This document shows positions 50,593-57,650 of a DNA stretch of 57,650 nucleotides, one piece after another. A program made the translations under genes and the position numbers. Location of the stretch: contig JAJZDV010000002.1 of NCBI GenBank assembly GCA_021846025.1, positions 1 through 57,650 on the forward strand. Reading direction: 5' to 3'. The stretch is from Pseudomonadota bacterium (GTDB lineage: Bacteria > Pseudomonadota > Gammaproteobacteria > Burkholderiales > Burkholderiaceae_C). The notes under the pieces are model-generated. The model made no database searches. It worked only from the letters and a program-made list of their open reading frames with translations, and had not been told where the DNA came from. Positions within the stretch are counted from its first letter, which is position 1, and every line of letters starts with the position of its first letter.

Positions 50593-51540
50593 TCAACCCT
50601 GCACGGCCACTTCGGCCAGCATGCGCTGGACCTGAAGCTGCCACTGCGGCAGCGCAAGCCCCAACGTGGCCTGCAGCCGACCACAGTCCAGTCTGGAATT
50701 GGCCGGGCGCGGCGCGGGCAGCGGGTAATCGGCCGTGGCGATGGGTTCCACCGCTTCGGCTGCGCAGCGCAGCGCCACGCCGTGGGCGGCGGCCTGCCGC
50801 AGCACGAACTGGGCATAGCCGTGCCAGGACGTGCTGCCGCCGGCCGTGAGGTGGTAGAGACCGGGCCGGGTGCCCATGGCGGTGGCGAACGATGCATCGG
50901 TCTGCACCCGGTGCAGGGCGAGCGCGGTGACGTCGGCAATGAGTTCGGCGCTCGTTGGGGCGCCGAACTGGTCGGCGACCACGCACAGGTGATCCCGCTC
51001 CTGCGCCAGTCGCAACATGGTCTTGGCAAAGTTGGCGCCGCGTGCGGCGTACACCCAGGAGGTGCGAAAGATGAAGTGCCGGCAGCCGCTCTGCGCAATG
51101 GCCTGTTCGCCGGCCAGCTTGCTGCGGCCGTACACGCTACGCGGCTTGGGGGCGTCGAGCTCGGTGTAGGGCGCGGGCTTGCTGCCATCGAACACGTAGT
51201 CGGTGGAGTAGTGCAGCAGCCAGGCGCCGCGGGCCGCGGCGTACTCGGCCAGGAGTTTCGGCGCTTCGGCATTGATGCACTGGGCGAGCCCGGGCTCGCT
51301 CTCGGCCTTGTCCACCGCGGTGTAGGCCGCGGCATTGACGAGGATGTCGGGCTGCACGCGCTCGAGCGTGGCGCGCAGCGCGGGCAAGTCGCCCAGATCG
51401 GTCAGGCTGCGGTTCATCGCCAGCACCGAGCCCAAAGGAAGCAACGCACGGCGCAACTCCCAGCCGAGCTGGCCATCGGCGCCCAGCAGCAGGATGCGTG
51501 GCGGCTGCGCGGCGTGGGCCATCACGGCGTCGGCGCTCAT
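50593..51540 (-). CDS. rfbD: dTDP-4-dehydrorhamnose reductase
   Basis: [50 protein letters not shown]. Confidence 0.95.
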   Translation of the reverse strand: MSADAVMAHAAQPPRILLLGADGQLGWELRRALLPLGSVLAMNRSLTDLGDLPALRATLERVQPDILVNAAAYTAVDKAESEPGLAQCINAEAPKLLAEYAAARGAWLLHYSTDYVFDGSKPAPYTELDAPKPRSVYGRSKLAGEQAIAQSGCRHFIFRTSWVYAARGANFAKTMLRLAQERDHLCVVADQFGAPTSAELIADVTALALHRVQTDASFATAMGTRPGLYHLTAGGSTSWHGYAQFVLRQAAAHGVALRCAAEAVEPIATADYPLPAPRPANSRLDCGRLQATLGLALPQWQLQVQRMLAEVAVQG

Positions 51541-52622
51541 GCTGTGGCGCCAGCGGCGTGGGCCGCACTGCCGTAGTGCTGGCCGACCCACTGCCGATAC
51601 GCCCCGCTGGTGACGTGAGCCACCCAGTCGGGATGGTCCAGATACCACTGCACGGTGCGCTGGAGACCCGTGGCGAAGGTCTCCTGCGGGGTCCAGCCGA
51701 GTTCGGCTTCGAGCTTGCGGGCGTCGATGGCGTAGCGACGGTCATGGCCGGGGCGGTCGGCCACAAACGTGATCTGCGTCGTGTAGGACGTGCCATCCGC
51801 CTTGGGGCGAAGCTGGTCGAGCAGCGCGCACAGGGTGTGCACCACGTCCAGGTTGCGCACTTCGTTGCAACCGCCGACGTTGTAGGTCTCGCCCAGGACG
51901 CCGGCCTCCAGCACGCGGGCGATGGCGCGGCAGTGGTCTTGCACGTACAGCCAGTCGCGCACGTTCTGGCCGTCGCCGTACACCGGCAGGGGCTTGCCGG
52001 CCAGGGCGTTGTGGATCATCAGCGGAATGAGCTTCTCGGGAAACTGGTAGGGGCCGTAGTTGTTGGAGCAGTTGGTGGTGAGCACCGGCAGGCCGTAGGT
52101 GTGGTGCCAGGCGCGCACGAGGTGGTCGCTGGCGGCTTTGCTGGCGGCGTAGGGGCTGTTGGGGGCGTAGGGGGTGGTCTCGCTGAAGGCGGGATCGCTG
52201 GGGGCGAGCGAGCCGTAGACCTCGTCGGTGGAGACATGGAGGAAGCGGAAGACCGCCTTCTCGGCTTCAGGCAGTGCCATCCAGTAGGCGCGGGTGGCTT
52301 CGAGCAGTTCGAAGGTGCCGTGGATGTTGGTGCGGATGAAGTCGCCGGGGCCGTGGATGGAGCGGTCGACATGGCTTTCGGCGGCGAAGTGCAGGATGGC
52401 GCGGGGCCGGTGCGCCGCCAGCAGCGCGGCCACCGCGGGACGGTCGCCGATGTCGAGGTGGGCGAAGCGATAGCGCGCATCGCCCTGCACGCTGGCCAGG
52501 CTCTCCAGATTGCCGGCGTAGGTGAGCGCATCGAGCACCAGCACGGGCTCCTGCGACTGGCCCAGCCAGTGATGGACAAAATTGGCGCCGATGAATCCGG
52601 CGGCTCCGGTGAGGACAATCAT
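51537..52622 (-). CDS. rfbB: dTDP-glucose 4,6-dehydratase
   Basis: [41 protein letters not shown]; overlaps rfbD start. Confidence 0.96.
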   Translation of the reverse strand: MIVLTGAAGFIGANFVHHWLGQSQEPVLVLDALTYAGNLESLASVQGDARYRFAHLDIGDRPAVAALLAAHRPRAILHFAAESHVDRSIHGPGDFIRTNIHGTFELLEATRAYWMALPEAEKAVFRFLHVSTDEVYGSLAPSDPAFSETTPYAPNSPYAASKAASDHLVRAWHHTYGLPVLTTNCSNNYGPYQFPEKLIPLMIHNALAGKPLPVYGDGQNVRDWLYVQDHCRAIARVLEAGVLGETYNVGGCNEVRNLDVVHTLCALLDQLRPKADGTSYTTQITFVADRPGHDRRYAIDARKLEAELGWTPQETFATGLQRTVQWYLDHPDWVAHVTSGAYRQWVGQHYGSAAHAAGATA

Positions 52623-52763
52623 GGAAACCTCGCAAAGGTGAACGAAAGGCCCAGGTCACGCCGCTGGCGGCGGGGTGCTGGCCGAGTGGGAATTCTAGGT
52701 AGCGGCGCGAAACGCCCCTCGGCAGGCCAATGCCGAACCCGGACGGCCCGATAGAATCGGCCG

Positions 52764-52787
52764 CCTGAATGCGTCAGCGCGTTCAGG
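52764..52787 (+). other. Stem-loop at predicted 5' end of pgi transcript
   Basis: CCTGAATGCG-TCAG-CGCGTTCAGG (10 bp with one U.G; extra flanking G-C), 5 nt after TAGAAT (52753-52758). Confidence 0.6.
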
Positions 52788-52886
52788 CCCGCCCTGAGTT
52801 TGCCCCGTACGGCGCCAGCGGTCTTCGCCCGGCTTCAGGGTCAAGCGTGTCTGGCGGGCGGCTCCAAACCTGCGCCACCGCCCGAC

Positions 52887-54395
52887 ATGCCCTCACCCAC
52901 CACCATCGACACCTCGGGCCTGCGCCTCGAGTTCTCCCGCCATGGCGCACAGGCCTTGGCCACGGCACGCACCACGCTGGCGACCTTGCCCCAGAGCCCG
53001 ATGGATCTGGTGCGCGACACCGTGCTCAACGGCAGTGAGGGGCGTCCGGCCTGGCATGTGCTGTCGCGTCAGGGAGCGCGGGGTGATGACGACGCCTCGC
53101 AAGCCGCCGCCAGCTTCCTGCATGCCGAAAACGCCCGCATGGCCGAATGGGCCGAGCGCCTGGTGGCCGATGCCGAAGCCAACGAACTTGACATCATCCA
53201 CCTCGGCGCCGGAGGCTCCGAGACGCCGATGCTGGCGCTCTACACCGCGCTGGGGGTGCTGCACCCGGCGCGCTGCCGCATCCATTGGGTGGCCAATCTG
53301 GATGGTGCCACGCTGCAGGCCGTGCTGGCCGTCGCCAGGCCCGCCCACACCTGGGTGCTGATCAACAGCAAGTCCTTCCGCACCCAGGAGGTCATGCGCA
53401 ATGCCGATGCCGTGGTGCGCTGGTTGTCGGGCCATCTGGGCGCCGAGGCAGCGCGTGCGCGGCTGGTGGCGCTCACGGCCAACGCCGATCTGGCGCACCA
53501 GCGCTTCGGCATGCCCACGGCACAGGTGTTTCGCTCGCTGCAGGAAATTGGCGGGCGCTTCTCGGTGTGGAGCGCGCACGGCATGGTGCTGCTGCTGGCT
53601 TTCGGCCGCGACGTCTTCGACCAGTTTCATGCCGGCGCCAGGGCGATGGACGAGCACTTCCTCGGCACCCCGCTCAACGCCTCGGCCCCGGGACTGATGG
53701 CCGGGCTGTCGCATGCCTACCGCGTGCGCTTCGGCTTGCCGCTGCTGTCGATCGGGCTGTATGGCGACGCCTTCGCGCATGTGCCGCTGTATCTGCAGCA
53801 ATTGCTGATGGAGTCGCTGGGCAAGTCCACCAGCGCCGATGGCGCGCAGCCCGTGCACGTCAGCGGCCCTGCCGTCATCAGCGGCGTCGGTACACCCGTG
53901 CAGCACACTTACTTCCAGCTCTTGCACCAGGCCGCAGTGCCGGTGTTCCACGAGATCATCGCCGTTGCCCGTCCCTGGCATCCGCGCCTGCCCGAGCATC
54001 TGGCGCTGCTGGCCAATGCGCTGGGTCAGGCGGACGCGCTGTGGAACGGCAAGGACGCCTCGAGCTGGCAGACCGAGCTGATGGCCCAGGGCATGACACC
54101 CGATGCCGCCGCCCGCGCCGCCCACCACCGCGCCTGCCCCGGTGGGCGGCCGTCCACCTTCATCTGGATGGAACAGCTCACGCCCTATCACCTGGGCTCG
54201 CTGCTGGCGCTGTACGAGCACCGCACCGTGGTGGAAGGCTGGCTCTACGGCATCAACCCCTTCGACCAATGGGGCGTTGAGCTGGGCAAAACCCTGGCCG
54301 GCAAGATTGAACACGCCCTGCTGGCGCAAAACGCCCAGGGCCTGAGCGCCGAGACCGCCGCTTCGCTGCTCTATCTTCGAGAACAACACGCATGA
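52887..54395 (+). CDS. pgi: Glucose-6-phosphate isomerase
   Basis: Pgi sequence; [50 protein letters not shown]. Confidence 0.95.
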   Translation: MPSPTTIDTSGLRLEFSRHGAQALATARTTLATLPQSPMDLVRDTVLNGSEGRPAWHVLSRQGARGDDDASQAAASFLHAENARMAEWAERLVADAEANELDIIHLGAGGSETPMLALYTALGVLHPARCRIHWVANLDGATLQAVLAVARPAHTWVLINSKSFRTQEVMRNADAVVRWLSGHLGAEAARARLVALTANADLAHQRFGMPTAQVFRSLQEIGGRFSVWSAHGMVLLLAFGRDVFDQFHAGARAMDEHFLGTPLNASAPGLMAGLSHAYRVRFGLPLLSIGLYGDAFAHVPLYLQQLLMESLGKSTSADGAQPVHVSGPAVISGVGTPVQHTYFQLLHQAAVPVFHEIIAVARPWHPRLPEHLALLANALGQADALWNGKDASSWQTELMAQGMTPDAAARAAHHRACPGGRPSTFIWMEQLTPYHLGSLLALYEHRTVVEGWLYGINPFDQWGVELGKTLAGKIEHALLAQNAQGLSAETAASLLYLREQHA

Positions 54396-55918
54396 ACCCC
54401 AAAGAATCCGCCACCCCCGTCACCCCGGACGAGGCACAAGCGCCAACCTCGTCGCTGCTTGCCGAACGCCGCGCCAAACTCGCGGCGCTGCGTGCACGCG
54501 GTCAGGCCTACCCGAACGACTTCAAACCCAACGCCCAGGCCGCCTCCTTGCACACCGCGTACGACGCACTGGAGCCGGATGCCGTGCTGGCAGCGGCACG
54601 ACGGGTGCAAGTCGCCGGTCGCCTGATGCTCAAGCGGGTGATGGGCAAGGCCAGCTTCGGCACACTGCAGGACAGCAGCGGACGCCTGCAGATCCACGTC
54701 AGCAACGACCACACCGGCGAAGCCGGACACGCAGCGTTCAAGCACTTCGACCTCGGCGACATCCTGGGTTGCGAAGGCCTGCTGTTCAAGACCCGCACCG
54801 GCGAACTCACGGTGCAAGCCGCGCAGGTGCGCCTGCTGGCGAAGAACCTGCAACCCCTGCCCGACAAGTTTCACGGCCTGGAAGATGTGGAAACGCGCTA
54901 CCGCCAGCGTGATGTCGACCTGGTGGTGACACCCGAGGCGCGCCAGCGTTTCGTGCAGCGCGGGCGCATCGTCTCGGCCCTGCGCCATGCCATGGAGGAG
55001 GCCGGTTTCGTCGAAGTCGAGACCCCCATGCTCCACCCGATTCCGGGCGGCGCCAACGCAAGGCCTTTTGTCACGCACCACAACGCGCTCGACCAGCAGA
55101 TGTTCCTGCGCATCGCCCCCGAGCTTTACCTCAAGCGCCTGCTGGTGGGCGGCTTTGAACGGGTGTTCGAGATCAACCGCAACTTCCGCAACGAGGGCAT
55201 CTCGGTCCGCCACAACCCCGAGTTCACCATGATGGAGTTCTACGCCGCGTACTGGAACCACCGCGACATGATGGACTACACCGAAGCGCTCATCCGCCAG
55301 GCGGCCATACGCGCCTGCGGCACTTCACGCCTGCCGTACCAGGGTCGCGAGGTCGATCTCGAGTCACCCTTTGCTCGCATGAGCGTGCGCGATTCGCTGG
55401 TGCTGTTCGCCAGGCTCAGTCCGAGCGAAGCCGCCGATCCCGCCGTGCTGCGTGAGCGCATCCAAGCCGCCGGCGAAAAAGCCCCGGCGCACTGGAGCCT
55501 GGCCGAACTGCAATTCGGCCTGTTCGAAGCGGTGGTGGAAGCACAGCTCTGGCAACCGACCTTCATCGTCGACTATCCGGTCGAGGTCTCGCCGCTGGCG
55601 CGAGCCAGCGATGCCGACCCCGGCATCACCGAGCGCTTCGAACTGTTCGCCACGGGGCGCGAAATTGCCAACGGATTTTCCGAGCTCAACGACCCCGAAG
55701 ATCAGGCCGCGCGCTTTGCAAGCCAAGCCGCCAGCAAGGAGGCCGGCGACGAGGAGGCGATGTATTACGACGCCGACTACATCCGCGCCCTCGAAGTCGG
55801 CATGCCCCCCGCGGGCGGCTGCGGCATCGGCATCGACCGGCTGGTGATGCTGCTGACCGACGCTCCGAGTATTCGCGATGTCATCCTGTTCCCGGCCCTG
55901 CGCCGCCAAGCCGACTGA
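54392..55918 (+). CDS. lysS: Lysyl-tRNA synthetase, class II
   Basis: [62 protein letters not shown]. Confidence 0.97.
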   Translation: MNPKESATPVTPDEAQAPTSSLLAERRAKLAALRARGQAYPNDFKPNAQAASLHTAYDALEPDAVLAAARRVQVAGRLMLKRVMGKASFGTLQDSSGRLQIHVSNDHTGEAGHAAFKHFDLGDILGCEGLLFKTRTGELTVQAAQVRLLAKNLQPLPDKFHGLEDVETRYRQRDVDLVVTPEARQRFVQRGRIVSALRHAMEEAGFVEVETPMLHPIPGGANARPFVTHHNALDQQMFLRIAPELYLKRLLVGGFERVFEINRNFRNEGISVRHNPEFTMMEFYAAYWNHRDMMDYTEALIRQAAIRACGTSRLPYQGREVDLESPFARMSVRDSLVLFARLSPSEAADPAVLRERIQAAGEKAPAHWSLAELQFGLFEAVVEAQLWQPTFIVDYPVEVSPLARASDADPGITERFELFATGREIANGFSELNDPEDQAARFASQAASKEAGDEEAMYYDADYIRALEVGMPPAGGCGIGIDRLVMLLTDAPSIRDVILFPALRRQAD

Positions 55919-55936
55919 ACGCGACGCTGCCGCGCC

Positions 55937-56716
55937 ATGAAACGCTTGCGCCAGAATGCGACCGGCCAGCCCTTCCTCTGCCAGGAGCGCGGCGAAGTTT
56001 CGCTGCACTTCGGCATGGCCACGGTGCAAAGCCGCATGCGTGTGGCCACGCCCGACAAACTGATGCTGGACTACACGCGCAGCATGATGGCCTTCCTGCT
56101 GCTGGCGGCCGAACCCAGGCATATCGTGATGCTGGGTCTGGGTGGCGGCTCGCTGGCGAAATACTGCCACGCCCATCTGCCACATACCCGTTTCACGGCG
56201 CTGGAAATCAGCCCCGAGGTCATCGCCATGCGCGACTTGTTTGCCATCCCTGCGGACGACGATCGGCTCCAGGTGCTGTGCGTCGACGGCGCCGCCTGGC
56301 TGCACGACAACCCGGCTTGCTGCGATGTTCTCTTGCTCGACGGCTTCGATGCCGAGGGTCTGCCGCCCGCACTGTGCTGCCAGTCCTTCTTCGACGACTG
56401 TGCCGCCGCGCTGCAACCCGGCGGTGTGCTGGTGTCGAACATCTGGGCCAAGGACAGCCTGCGTGACGTTCTGGTGCAACGGCTGCGTCAGAGCTTCGGC
56501 GAGCATGTCGCCACCATCCTGGCCGAGGACGGCGAAAACACCATTGCCCTGGCCAGCAAGCAGACCGCGATGCCGTGTGCAGCCACGTTGCAGGAACGTG
56601 CGCGCCAACTCACGCCCAAGCATGCGGTGGGGTTGAGCCGAAGCGCAACCCAATTGGCGCAGGCCTTGGCCATGGCACCCAGGGCAGGTGCGTTGCACGA
56701 ACCCGCCACGCCTTGA
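55937..56716 (+). CDS. Spermidine synthase-like methyltransferase-fold protein
   Basis: IVMLGLGGGSLAKYCHAHLPHTRFTALEISPEVI. Confidence 0.85.
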   Translation: MKRLRQNATGQPFLCQERGEVSLHFGMATVQSRMRVATPDKLMLDYTRSMMAFLLLAAEPRHIVMLGLGGGSLAKYCHAHLPHTRFTALEISPEVIAMRDLFAIPADDDRLQVLCVDGAAWLHDNPACCDVLLLDGFDAEGLPPALCCQSFFDDCAAALQPGGVLVSNIWAKDSLRDVLVQRLRQSFGEHVATILAEDGENTIALASKQTAMPCAATLQERARQLTPKHAVGLSRSATQLAQALAMAPRAGALHEPATP

Positions 56717-56743
56717 CCCGTCACGCCTGCCTGCGCCGCGGCT

Positions 56744-56983
56744 TCAACCCTGGCGCAGCAGAGCCACGATCCCATCCTTGAGCTTGAGCCGATCCAGCCG
56801 CAAGGTGTGAAGCTGCGCATCGCCGGCTGACTCCTTGCCGCGCTCGATGCGCACGATTTCCGCGCTCACCGCATCGAAGCGCGCGCACAGCGCATCGAAG
56901 TGGCCATTGCGCTCCCGCAGGGCGAGGATGGCTTGCGCCTCATCGGGAAATTCGCGCAGCAAATCATGGTGGTCCATCCACAT
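56744..56983 (-). CDS. YdcH/DUF465 family small coiled-coil protein
   Basis: DHHDLLREFPDEAQAILALRERNGHFDALCARFDAVSAEIVRIE. Confidence 0.92.
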   Translation of the reverse strand: MWMDHHDLLREFPDEAQAILALRERNGHFDALCARFDAVSAEIVRIERGKESAGDAQLHTLRLDRLKLKDGIVALLRQG

Positions 56984-57195
56984 GGCGAGCTCCAGGTTGT
57001 CCGTCGACGGATCTTAGGGCTTGTCCGCTCCGGCCAGCCGCATTGCCGACTCCCCCTGGGCGAAACAGGGACGAGCCGAGGCCCGCATGCGCCGGCTCCT
57101 GCCGCCTTGTCGCGCTGTCACAAACCTTGGGTAAAGTCGGGGCATCGCCGAGCACCAGCAAAACCTGCAGCACACGACCGAACGAGGCCGCCCTG

Positions 57196-57650
57196 ATGAA
57201 CCCACCCCTGCATGTGATGTTCTGGCGCCATGCCGAAGCTGAAGATGTCGACGCGCAAGCGGACGGCGACACCTGCGTCCAGGCTGATCGGCGCCGCGCC
57301 CTCACCCGCCAGGGCCGGCGCGACGCCAGCCGTGTCGCCGCTTGGATCAAAGCCCATGTCCCCAAACCCTGGGTGGTGTGCGCCAGTCCAGCGCTGCGTG
57401 CACGGCAAACGGCCATGGCGCTGGTGGATGACCCGGTGGACGAGCCGCGTCTGGCGCCCGAATGCGGGGTGGACGATCTGCTCGCCGTGATCGCCGCTCA
57501 CGACGACGCCCACAACGCCCTGGTGCTGTGCGGCCACCAGCCCAGCATCGGCAGCGCCGCGCTGCGCTGGCTGAGTGGTTGCGAGCAAACCTTCAGTCTG
57601 CGCAAGAGCGGACTCGTCTGGGTGGCGGAACGCCAGCGCGGAAGCGCCCC
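57196..57650 (+). CDS. sixA: Phosphohistidine phosphatase SixA-like (3' end beyond window)
   Basis: MNPPLHVMFWRHAEAED...RRALTRQGRRDASRVAAWI...SPALRARQTA...LVLCGHQPS; not in ORF track because it has no stop in the window. Confidence 0.9.
   Translation, partial: MNPPLHVMFWRHAEAEDVDAQADGDTCVQADRRRALTRQGRRDASRVAAWIKAHVPKPWVVCASPALRARQTAMALVDDPVDEPRLAPECGVDDLLAVIAAHDDAHNALVLCGHQPSIGSAALRWLSGCEQTFSLRKSGLVWVAERQRGSA

Noticed and set aside
57115-57137. CTGTCAC half-site resembling a Pho box upstream of sixA
   Set aside because: The second half-site (CTTGGGT) does not match the CTGTCAY repeat, so a PhoB box is not supported
1-57650. CRISPR array, prophage, IS element, toxin-antitoxin or defence island
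   Set aside because: I looked for regular repeats, integrases, transposases, terminal inverted repeats and defence domains and saw none; the region reads as continuous core genome with intact genes

Overview
The window (~57.6 kb, GC-rich) looks like core chromosome of a beta-proteobacterium. Gene order and protein sequence suggest a Burkholderiales, Thiomonas-like organism, but that is inference. I found about 55 intact protein-coding genes and one tRNA. They include: the end of a Pel exopolysaccharide locus (pelF, 5'-truncated by the window edge, and pelG); mltB; a DMT exporter; comEC; a complete 14-gene complex I operon (nuoA-N, minus strand) preceded by tRNA-Leu(GAG), secG and tpiA; pnp and rpsO; tsaD divergent from rpsU-yqeY; folE2; the dxs-ispA-xseB isoprenoid/exonuclease cluster; a Rieske oxygenase; a rhodanese/SseA; two tandem UspA genes; a dienelactone hydrolase; polA; thrB; a cytochrome P450; a LemA-TPM-TPM cluster; rfbBD; pgi; lysS; a spermidine-synthase-like gene; a YdcH-type gene; and a 3'-truncated sixA. 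I see no CRISPR array, phage, transposon, toxin-antitoxin or recognisable defence island. I found no convincing new multi-gene system. The most interesting signals are in non-coding DNA: a 13-bp perfect GC palindrome in the rpsO divergent promoter, a terminator-like hairpin directly abutting the yqeY start codon, candidate leaderless starts (DUF2782-like gene, mltB), an FNR-like box before the UspA pair, a C-rich/G-poor leader that could be a Rho-entry site, and a long stem-loop at the predicted 5' end of the pgi mRNA. All regulatory calls were made by eye and need testing.
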